This document shows, piece after piece, positions 18,501 through 25,939 of a DNA stretch of 64,000 bases. Position 1 is the stretch's first letter. Every line of letters begins with the position of its first letter. Both the position numbers and the translations under genes were made by a program. The stretch is from G963664115 sp965263045 (GTDB taxonomy: Bacteria > Acidobacteriota > Terriglobia > 20CM-2-55-15). The notes under the pieces are model-generated. The model was not told the DNA's origin and made no database searches. It saw nothing but the letters and a program-made list of their open reading frames with translations. The stretch is taken from the NCBI GenBank assembly GCA_965263045.1, contig CBDHGK010000041.1:4402001-4466000 (forward strand), given 5' to 3'.

Positions 18501-20159
18501 TTACCGGGCGATCAGAATCGTCACCCGATGCGGCTCCGTTCCCGGCGGCCGTATCCGAGCCCCGTGAGCATCGCGTAGCGTGAACGGGTGGTGCATGAGG
18601 ATGTCCTGCCGGCCGTCCCGGTTGATATCCACCAGCCAGGTGTACTCACCGTCGTTGGGCACCTCGACCGCAACATCCTGACGCTGCCCGGAGAACAGGT
18701 CCGGCCCATCCACGCCGACAAAGACGTCCAGGTGTCGGGGAGCCTGGCCGATGAGCAGGTCGGAGAGGCCGTCGCCGGTCACATCCCCGATGAGCAACGT
18801 CGCGTTAAACGCCCGCGGCCAATCCTCCTGCGTCTTTCGGCGCTCGTGCGTTGCCCCGCGCAGCACAATATCCAGCGACACCGACCCCGGCTCCCGATGG
18901 CTGGGCACACCGTCTAACGCGATGGTGCGGATGGCGTTTGGTGTGCCGGCAAAACGGCCCGCCTCCCTCCGGTAGAACTCGAGACCCAAGCGGATGTCAT
19001 CGCCCATGAATCCCTTGATGCGCTTCCAGAGGCTGCTTTCGAGGTGCTCGCGGTCGATGGTGGTGAGCATCAGGTCGACCTGGCCGTCGCGATCGAAGTC
19101 GTGACGTTCCATCCCGAGCTGGATGCTGCCGTTTGACCGGAAGGCCCGGTCGACGCCGGGTGAGAACACGGTGCCGCCATCGCCAGTGGGCGTGCCATGA
19201 TGCACCGCGTAGGTTGAACTCTTTTCAGAAATGCCGCGCCCTTCCAGGGAGACAGCAACCAGGTCGGCGACGCCGTCGCCGTTGAGGTCGCTCAACGAGT
19301 GGAGCACCCTTCCCGTCATGTTGCCGGTGGCGAGAGAGAAGAGATCGTCGGAGTCGAATGCCACATCGGTCGTGAAGTTCTGCGCCACCGCGTCAAACAG
19401 TCCACGCTCGTCCTGCGTGTGCACCTCGAAGTGGTCCTCGTTCCAGAATGCCAGGTCGGGGCGGCCATCGGTGTTGTAATCCACCTCATAGATACGGCTC
19501 TGAGACCAGGGGTCGTATCGATACCCGTCGGCTCCGTAAATCCCACTCATGTCGGTGGCGGGGCCGATCTTCACCGGAACGGCGAAAGCGCCGCCTTCCG
19601 TCTGGATGGACACCCAGAAACCATCGACGTCCGGCACGACCAGGTCGTCGTGACCGTCGTCGTTTACGTCCCGCGAGAGGTCGACATGGGGAATCTCGTC
19701 CTGGCGAGGCGGGTTGAAGTTGGAGCTTAGCGTTAGCAGTGCGCGTTCGGTCGCCGAATCCGGATCAAACCAGTTCAGGCGGCCCGGTTCGTAGGACACC
19801 AAGCGGTCGCGCCCGCCGATGCCCACCACGTCGACGAACATCACTTCGGGACCAAGTGTCGCGTCGAGCCCCGCCACCCAGGTGCCGCCCTCGAAGCTGT
19901 AGATGTGCAATCGGCGGCCACTGTTCTCGTCGACGTCCACAATCGCAAGGTCGGCGATCGCGCCACCGAGAAGGTGTCCGGTCAAGACGGTCTGGCGCAT
20001 CGCCTGGCCGGTAACGACATCGTACTGATCGAAATTGGGCTGTGGGGCGGCCTGCCCACCGGCAACCGCAGGACTGTCGCAGACGGCCAGCCAGAGGGCG
20101 CAGGTGAAGAGGGTCCAGGCTTTGCCCTGCGTCATCCGAGGTCGGACTGAATGCTTCAT
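18501..20159 (-). CDS. Secreted FG-GAP/VCBS repeat protein
   Basis: About 552 residues with a signal peptide (TLFTCALWLAVCDSPAVA). At least six calcium-loop repeats of the form D-x-D/N-x-D-G-x-x-D are visible: VNDDGHDDLVV, NTDGRPDLAF, LNGDGVADLVA, FDRDGQVDLML, VTGDGLSDLLI and INRDGRQDILM. These build a beta-propeller, usually in extracellular adhesive or scaffolding proteins. I chose the ATG at 20159 because GAAGAGG lies just upstream and the signal peptide then has a normal length. The ligand is unknown. Confidence 0.8.
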   Translation of the reverse strand: MKHSVRPRMTQGKAWTLFTCALWLAVCDSPAVAGGQAAPQPNFDQYDVVTGQAMRQTVLTGHLLGGAIADLAIVDVDENSGRRLHIYSFEGGTWVAGLDATLGPEVMFVDVVGIGGRDRLVSYEPGRLNWFDPDSATERALLTLSSNFNPPRQDEIPHVDLSRDVNDDGHDDLVVPDVDGFWVSIQTEGGAFAVPVKIGPATDMSGIYGADGYRYDPWSQSRIYEVDYNTDGRPDLAFWNEDHFEVHTQDERGLFDAVAQNFTTDVAFDSDDLFSLATGNMTGRVLHSLSDLNGDGVADLVAVSLEGRGISEKSSTYAVHHGTPTGDGGTVFSPGVDRAFRSNGSIQLGMERHDFDRDGQVDLMLTTIDREHLESSLWKRIKGFMGDDIRLGLEFYRREAGRFAGTPNAIRTIALDGVPSHREPGSVSLDIVLRGATHERRKTQEDWPRAFNATLLIGDVTGDGLSDLLIGQAPRHLDVFVGVDGPDLFSGQRQDVAVEVPNDGEYTWLVDINRDGRQDILMHHPFTLRDAHGARIRPPGTEPHRVTILIAR

Positions 20160-20509
20160 TGGTACCTCTTCGGGACGTACCTCTTCGGGAACCTCCTGCT
20201 GCGGCCACATCCGACGGAATTCAAGACATGTCGGCCACTTCATTTTTGCAACCACCTGAAAGCCACCGTACCGGGATGCAGGATCTAAATCAAGGATTTG
20301 GGAACGCTCATGAGCATTCTCGAATCCGTCGGCTGCACGGGCCCGATGCGTTTCGATTTCCTTATCTGCGACCCGATATCACTCGGCATTTATCCTTCAG
20401 GAGAGCTATTCTGCAATACAGACACAGCGCAACATAGAATCGGCTTTCCGAGAATCGGCGTTCCGAAGATTTTTTAGATGAGGCAGTTGCCCACTGCCGG
20501 AGACACGGC

Positions 20510-22174
20510 ATGAAATTGATCGCGCGCCTGACCCTTGCCGCTCTGACGATGCCCTTGCTGATGGCTCAGCAGGCTGAACTCCCCCTGACGGCAGAAATCC
20601 AGGGCTACGTGTTGGATGACCGTACGGGTCTGCCGGTTGCAGGCGCACAGCTTGCAGTCGAAAGAATGGGTCGGAGGATGTCGTTCGAAACCCGGACCGA
20701 CGGACTGGGTTACTTTCTGGTGGGCGTACCGGAGGGTGTATATCGACTGGATGCCGATCGATCCGGCTACGTGCCCGCCACCTACGGGAGCCGGAATGGA
20801 AGGCCCAACTTTTTGCGTGTTTCGCCGGGACGGCGAGTCGAGATAGCGATGCGGCTCAGTCCGAGCAGCACCATCGAGGGTCGAGTTTATGACGAAGACG
20901 GTCTGCCCCTCGCAGACGCCCGAATCGAAGTGCTGACTCTCGGCTACGGCGGGTTCGGAAAACACCGACTCCTGCGGGCAACGGCCATGCGTCAACGGCT
21001 GGAGCCGGTCCAATCGGATGAGAACGGCGACTATCGGATCACAAACGTCGGGGAAGGCACCTACTACGTTCGGGCCATTCCGGCGGCACCCCCCGAGTCG
21101 GGCGCTCTCGTCGATGGGATGTCACCTGCCTACTACCCGGGTTTTCTAAATCCGGACCTGGCGGCACCGGTGCAGATTCCCGAAGGTACTGAAGTGCGTG
21201 CAATCGACTTCAGTATCCCGCGCCGGTCTCCGCGGCGGATCTTCGGACGGGTCGTCAACGGTGTCGAACTCTCCGGAGAAGGCGACACTGCCTATAAGTT
21301 TTATCTCGTCTCGAAGAACGTTTCGATCAGCGCATCGTCGCTGAACGTGCCTGACCACGATCCCGACCCGGAAGCGTTTGAACTCCGAAACATTGCCCCC
21401 GGATCCTATGACCTCTACGTCAGCTGGGGATATCGAAGAATTCCCGACAACCCCTTTCTCTACGTGGGCCGGACTTCGCTTGATGTGACCGACGAGGACA
21501 TCACCGACCTGTCGGTCGCCATCGATCCGGGAGTTGAAGTGCTTGGAAGGATTGATCTGCTCGGCAGTGCCGGTGACATGGCGCGTGACCTGGGTCGAAA
21601 CATCAGTCTCCTTCTGGTTCACGCCGATGGGATGCCTGGCCCACTCAGCCCGACAGCGCTCCTGGCACGACAGGGATTCATCGAACCCGACGGGACCTTC
21701 CGGCTGCCGTATGTGTTTCCGGGCCGTTACTTCCTGGTCCCTTCGATTCCGGAAAGTCTGTACGCCTCGACCGTTCGGTTTGGAACCCGGGACATACTGG
21801 GTCGCCCTTTCGAGATCGGTCCCGACGGTGGAGGGCTGATTCTCGAAATCAACGGACCGGGCGGGCAGGCTGAGGGCCGTGTAGTTGACCGAAATGACGC
21901 GCCTGTTATGGATGCTCAGATCGTGCTGGTCCCCGGAATCGGTTTGCGCGAAGACTTCGTGTCGTACAAAACCGCAACGAGCGATGCGATGGGACGATAC
22001 CAGGTATCCGGCATCCGCCCCGGTCCATATACAGCATTCGCCTTTTCAGACATTGACAGGAACGCCTGGATGGACCCTCAATTCATGGGGCCCTATGTGG
22101 GTCGAGGCGTGTCCATCGACGTCGGCGAGCACGGGCCCGTCGAGCAGATCCTTAGATTGATCAACGTTCGTTAA
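20510..22174 (+). CDS. Secreted carboxypeptidase-regulatory-domain protein
   Basis: 554 residues. A signal peptide (MKLIARLTLAALTMPLLMAQ) is followed by a carboxypeptidase regulatory-like domain (IQGYVLDDRTGLPVAGAQL through GVYRLDADRSGYVPATYG). Further repeats of the same fold follow, including TIEGRVYDEDGLPLADARI and AEGRVVDRNDAPVMDAQIV. Large families of these all-beta secreted proteins occur in Acidobacteriota, often as cell-surface or TonB-linked modules. No TonB barrel is present here, so the function is unknown. Confidence 0.8.
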   Translation: MKLIARLTLAALTMPLLMAQQAELPLTAEIQGYVLDDRTGLPVAGAQLAVERMGRRMSFETRTDGLGYFLVGVPEGVYRLDADRSGYVPATYGSRNGRPNFLRVSPGRRVEIAMRLSPSSTIEGRVYDEDGLPLADARIEVLTLGYGGFGKHRLLRATAMRQRLEPVQSDENGDYRITNVGEGTYYVRAIPAAPPESGALVDGMSPAYYPGFLNPDLAAPVQIPEGTEVRAIDFSIPRRSPRRIFGRVVNGVELSGEGDTAYKFYLVSKNVSISASSLNVPDHDPDPEAFELRNIAPGSYDLYVSWGYRRIPDNPFLYVGRTSLDVTDEDITDLSVAIDPGVEVLGRIDLLGSAGDMARDLGRNISLLLVHADGMPGPLSPTALLARQGFIEPDGTFRLPYVFPGRYFLVPSIPESLYASTVRFGTRDILGRPFEIGPDGGGLILEINGPGGQAEGRVVDRNDAPVMDAQIVLVPGIGLREDFVSYKTATSDAMGRYQVSGIRPGPYTAFAFSDIDRNAWMDPQFMGPYVGRGVSIDVGEHGPVEQILRLINVR

Positions 22175-22217
22175 TCCGGCGCCCCGTCCTACAGACAGCG
22201 AGGTGTTAATGACCCCC

Positions 22218-22491
22218 AGCCGCCCGTGGCAGAAGTCTCACGGGCCGCGTTACGGCCAAACGGGGCTGGATTCTAGGAGGCGACGACGCTGCAATGCTCA
22301 TTCATTGCGAGGAGTCGGCGACAACGAAGACGGCCCCGTTTCGCCGTAACCCTGTGGGCGCAGGGGGATTCGGGCCACAGGCTTTGTCGTTCGTCGGTCA
22401 CGATGAAAAGACATCGTTCCGCTCCTCTCTTCGCGACTGCAACCCGAAGACCCCTGCGCGCGGCCCGCGAGACTTCTGCCACGGGCGGCTA
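22218..22491 (+). repeat. MITE-like structured element C1
   Basis: About 274 bp with ~33-bp terminal inverted repeats (one mismatch) reading AGCCGCCCGTGGCAGAAGTC at each end. The right end meets CTAG. Inside, 22249-22256 pairs with 22343-22350 (8 bp), and 22258-22266 pairs with 22333-22341 (9 bp), with a single C/C mismatch between. A smaller hairpin GCAATG/CATTGC lies at 22291-22308. No transposase is present. Its core matches elements C2 and C3. The right end truncates the DinB gene. Confidence 0.75.
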
Positions 22492-22988
22492 GGGATCTTG
22501 AGCGTCTTTTCGACTATGGCTACTGGGCCAACAGAAAACTCTTTGACGTATGCGCGCAGCTGACACCGCAGCAGTTCGTTCAGAACGTCACGGGAAGCTA
22601 CGGTTCCATCAGGAACACGCTGGTCCACACCATGAGCGCGGAGGCGGGCTGGCTGGATCGTTGCGGCGGGTCCAGGCGGGGGCCACGTCTGAATCCCGAT
22701 GACTTCCCGACACTGGAGTCCGTCGTCGAACGATGGAGCAAGGTCGAGGGTGAGGTGCGCGCGTTCCTGGCTCTGTTAAAAGACGCAGATGTGACCCATA
22801 ACATTGAATTCACAGTCGGCCAGTCGGCGAAGCACTCCATGCCCTTGGGCGAACTGATGCAACACGCCGCCAATCACGGGGTGCATCACCGTGGGCAGGT
22901 AGCCCTCCTTCTGAGAGCCCTTGGACGCGTACCGGGCAATGTGGACATCCTGTTTTATTTTGCTGAGAGGGGCGGCATATCTGAATAG
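22491..22988 (+). pseudogene. DinB-family protein, 5' truncated
   Basis: From 22491 the frame reads RDLERLFDYGYWANRKLFDV, a typical first helix of DinB four-helix-bundle proteins. A metal-site histidine follows in NTLVHTMSAEAGW and the C-terminal pair in MQHAANHGVHHRGQV. The natural start codon and the residues before it are replaced by the end of repeat C1, so the gene is probably inactive unless a start inside C1 is used. DinB proteins are divalent-metal-binding and act in thiol or stress metabolism. Confidence 0.75.
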
Positions 22989-23074
22989 TCAATCGGCCTG
23001 GGCCGGCAAGCGCCCCCGCAACGATCCGGGCGCGGGGCGAGCGTCGATCCAATGGTGGCCCTGCCCCATGAGTA

Positions 23075-23345
23075 GTGGCCTGTACCACCCGAATCGGGAC
23101 CAGCGCCGATGGGTCTTGCCGGGAAGATCGAGGCGCGAGACGGAAGTCGATGTCTTCACATCGACGACGGCTCGTAACGAAGATATCGCCGGCAACCCCC
23201 ATGGGCCCGGAGGGTTCGGGCGAAACGGCATTGTCTTCGTCGTTGTCAGCTCCTCGCAATGTCGAAGCATTTACTCGTTGCCGACTCCTAGAATCCAACG
23301 CCGTTTGGCCCGAACGCTGGTCCCGATTCGGGTGGTACAGGCCAC
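23075..23345 (-). repeat. MITE-like structured element C2
   Basis: This 271-bp element is bounded by TA on both sides. It has perfect 31-bp inverted repeats beginning GTGGCCTGTACCACCCGAAT. These ends are unrelated to those of C1, yet the interior, read on the minus strand, matches C1: a GGCCAAACGG block, then TGGATTCTAGGAG, then CATTGCGAGGAG. The same core stem forms (GTTCGGGC with GCCCGAAC, then AAACGGC with GCCGTTT) with compensatory changes relative to C1 and the same C/C mismatch. No transposase gene is inside. Confidence 0.75.
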
Positions 23346-23488
23346 TAGTTCGCGAAGCGAAGCTTTAAGGACTCCGGTGATCGCACGAGAAGTCTCTTTT
23401 CAATGGCCACTTGAGTCAGTCACGGTTTTTCTCCTTGACAGCTTAGGAAGGCATGATCTAGCGTCACCTAAACGGAATAGGAGAAGAT

Positions 23489-23824
23489 ATGGGAGCACCG
23501 ACTGGGCCGTTACCCGGAACCCTGGACTTGCTGATCTTGAAGGCTGTGTCCCTGGGCCCTCAACACGGTTACGGCGTCTTGCTACGAATCGAGCAGATTA
23601 CGGGAGAGGCAATGGCAATCGAACAGGGCGCGCTCTATCCGGCGCTCTACCGTCTGGAGTACAAGGGTCTGCTGAAGAGTGAGTGGGGGACATCCGACAA
23701 CAATCGCCGGGCCAAGTTCTACAGCTTGACACAGGCTGGGCGGCGGCGCTTCAAGAAGGAAACGGATCGCTGGAATCACATCGCGCTGGCGATGACAACG
23801 GCACTGGAAACCCAGGGAATATAG
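23489..23824 (+). CDS. PadR-family transcriptional regulator
   Basis: 111 residues, the usual size of the PadR group beside ADOP permeases. The winged-helix pattern is clear: GTLDLLILKAVSLGPQHGYG, then AIEQGALYPALYRLEYKGLL, then the wing RRAKFYSLTQAGRRRF. AGGAG lies six bases before the ATG. It heads an operon of a MacA-like adaptor, an ATPase and an ADOP permease, which it presumably represses until an inducer binds. Confidence 0.9.
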   Translation: MGAPTGPLPGTLDLLILKAVSLGPQHGYGVLLRIEQITGEAMAIEQGALYPALYRLEYKGLLKSEWGTSDNNRRAKFYSLTQAGRRRFKKETDRWNHIALAMTTALETQGI

Positions 23825-23874
23825 CCCTCGGTCGGGAGCCTAAAAAGCTCAGCTGACTTCAAACACCCAGAATC

Positions 23875-25125
23875 ATGGACATTCAACGACCTGAACTGGC
23901 CCGCAAAAAACGCAGCAAGCGCATCGTCCTGCTGTTCATTGCCATCGTCGGGATTTCGGGTGCCACTTTTGGACTATCACGACTGGAGCCGGCCGCGCCC
24001 CGCGTTGACAGCGCCACCGTATACGTGGATACGGTCAGCCGCGGAGAAATGGTTCGTGAGGTTCGCGGGCTGGGACGGCTGGTCCCTGAAGAAATCCGCT
24101 GGATTCCGGCAACGACGGACGGCTTGGTTGAGAGGATCCTCGTCCAGCCCGGTGTCGTCGTCATTCCCGACACTATTCTTGTCGAGTTGAGCAATCCCGA
24201 ATTGGAGCAGACAACCCTGGATGCAGAACTACAGATCAGAGCGGCGGAGGCGGAACAGGCAAACCTTGAGGTGCAGCTCGAAAGCAACCTGCTGACACAG
24301 CAGGCGGCGGCAGCGGGAATTGAAGCCGAAGCCGTGCGGGCCAAATTGCAGTACGAAGCCGACACTGAACTGGCAGGTGAGGGATTGATATCGAACCTGA
24401 ACCTCAACTTGTCCGGGGTACATGCCGAACAAGCCCGCAAGCGTTTTGAATTTGAGCAGCAGCGTCTGCAGATCGTTTCCAGAGCGAACGAAGCCCAGAT
24501 GACGGCGCAACGGACCCGCGTGGATCAAATGAGGGCGATCTACAATCTCCGGAACGACCAGCTTGAACGATTGCGGGTCAGAGCGGGAATTGGTGGCGTC
24601 CTCCAATCGGTTGCAGTGGAGGTGGGCCAGCGACTTTCGCCCGGCACCAACATAGCGCGGGTTGCCGAGCCCACGCGTTTGAAAGCGGAACTGCAGATCG
24701 CTGAAACACAGGCGAAAGATATCCTTCTAGGACAGTCGGTCGCGATCGATACACGAAACGGCATCATACCCGGAGTGGTCAGTCGTATCGATCCGGCCGT
24801 CCAGAACGGCACGGTTCTGATCGACGTCCGTCTCGAAGGGGACTTGCCGCTTGGGGCGCGACCCGACCTGAGCGTGGACGGAGTGATTGAAATCGAACGC
24901 CTTGAAGACGTTCTGTATGTGGCGCGACCCGCCTACGGGCAGTCCGACAGCCTGGTCGGAATGTTCCGCCTGACCGAAGACGGCCATGCGGTGAGAAGTC
25001 AGGTACGGCTTGGACGCACATCGGTCAGTACGATCGAGATAATCAACGGCCTCGAACAGGGGGACCAGGTAATTCTTTCAGATATGTCCACCTGGGACGA
25101 GTTTGACCGCGTGCGGTTGAACTGA
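23875..25125 (+). CDS. MacA/HlyD-like efflux adaptor
   Basis: 416 residues. One N-terminal membrane anchor (RIVLLFIAIVGISGATFGL) is followed by a beta-barrel/lipoyl region (GLVERILVQPGVVVIPDTIL). A long coiled-coil hairpin, rich in Ala, Glu and Gln, spans roughly residues 115-235. The second lipoyl half then returns (RAGIGGVLQSVAVEVGQRLS). Such adaptors link an inner-membrane ABC permease to an outer-membrane channel. The following genes supply the ATPase and a permease; no TolC-like gene is in the window. Confidence 0.85.
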   Translation: MDIQRPELARKKRSKRIVLLFIAIVGISGATFGLSRLEPAAPRVDSATVYVDTVSRGEMVREVRGLGRLVPEEIRWIPATTDGLVERILVQPGVVVIPDTILVELSNPELEQTTLDAELQIRAAEAEQANLEVQLESNLLTQQAAAAGIEAEAVRAKLQYEADTELAGEGLISNLNLNLSGVHAEQARKRFEFEQQRLQIVSRANEAQMTAQRTRVDQMRAIYNLRNDQLERLRVRAGIGGVLQSVAVEVGQRLSPGTNIARVAEPTRLKAELQIAETQAKDILLGQSVAIDTRNGIIPGVVSRIDPAVQNGTVLIDVRLEGDLPLGARPDLSVDGVIEIERLEDVLYVARPAYGQSDSLVGMFRLTEDGHAVRSQVRLGRTSVSTIEIINGLEQGDQVILSDMSTWDEFDRVRLN

Positions 25126-25148
25126 ACTTCAAGAGGCAGGAGAAGCGA

Positions 25149-25868
25149 ATGTCGCAGTTACCGCCGGTAATCCAGATGGAAGCCATCAAAAAGGTTTTCC
25201 TTACAGAGGATGTCGAAACACACGCTCTTGCAGGAATCGACGCGACGATCGAGCGAGGGGAATACATCGCCATATCCGGTCCTTCGGGATGCGGAAAATC
25301 GACCCTGCTCTCGATCATGGGGCTATTGGATTCACCAACTGAAGGGCGATACTGGCTGAACTCCCGACCCGTGGCCGAACTGTCACTGTCCGAACGCGCA
25401 CGGATCCGGAATCGGGAGGTCGGTTTCATCTTCCAGGCATTCAACCTCATTGGCGATTTGAGCGTCTACGAAAACGTCGAACTCCCGTTGACCTACCGGG
25501 GGATGCCTTCGGGCGATCGAAAGAAAGCCTGTCTCGACGCGCTTGAAAAGGTAGAAATGGCCCACAGAATCAAGCACTACCCGTCGCAACTTTCCGGCGG
25601 CCAGCAGCAGAGGGTCGCCGTAGCGCGGGCCCTGGCAGGGTCCCCATCCATCCTGCTCGCCGACGAGCCCACCGGTAATCTCGATTCCAAGAACGGCCAG
25701 GCCGTGATGGGACTGCTGAAAGAACTGCACCAGGAAGGCTCCACGATCTGCATCGTGACCCACGACCCACGCTATGCGCGGCACGCGGAGCGCACCATCC
25801 ACCTGTTTGACGGACATATCGTCGACGAGGACATGGTAGAGAAAGAGGAAATGGAAACGGCTACTTAG
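25149..25868 (+). CDS. MacB/LolD-type ABC transporter ATPase
   Basis: 239 residues with all ATPase motifs: Walker A SGPSGCGKSTLL, Q-loop GFIFQAFNL, signature LSGGQQQRVAVARAL, Walker B ILLADEPTGNLD and H-loop VTHD. It follows the adaptor by 23 bp and precedes an ADOP permease, so the three proteins probably form a MacAB-like mechanotransmitting exporter. The stop codon TAG is directly followed by a CAGCCCGTGG repeat end. Confidence 0.92.
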   Translation: MSQLPPVIQMEAIKKVFLTEDVETHALAGIDATIERGEYIAISGPSGCGKSTLLSIMGLLDSPTEGRYWLNSRPVAELSLSERARIRNREVGFIFQAFNLIGDLSVYENVELPLTYRGMPSGDRKKACLDALEKVEMAHRIKHYPSQLSGGQQQRVAVARALAGSPSILLADEPTGNLDSKNGQAVMGLLKELHQEGSTICIVTHDPRYARHAERTIHLFDGHIVDEDMVEKEEMETAT

Positions 25869-25884
25869 CAGCCCGTGGCAGAAG
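25866..25884 (+). repeat. Solitary TAGCAGCCCGTGGCAGAAG end
   Basis: This 19-base sequence equals the terminus of the IS1182-like element at 734 and, with one change, of repeat C1. No matching opposite end is found before the next gene at 25940. Its first three bases are the stop codon of the ABC ATPase gene. It may be a relic of a deleted element. Confidence 0.6.
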
Positions 25885-25939
25885 TCCGTTTTTGTTGTGA
25901 TGCCCGTCATTCACGTGTTAGATCGGTAGTCACAGACAC

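Noticed and set aside
22294..22563. Coding of small proteins inside repeats C1 and C2 (both start ML.HCEE and contain TTKT.PFR)
   Set aside because: The similarity follows from DNA homology of the repeats. The frames cross the conserved stem and terminal repeats and lack ribosome-binding sites, so a structured non-coding core explains them better.
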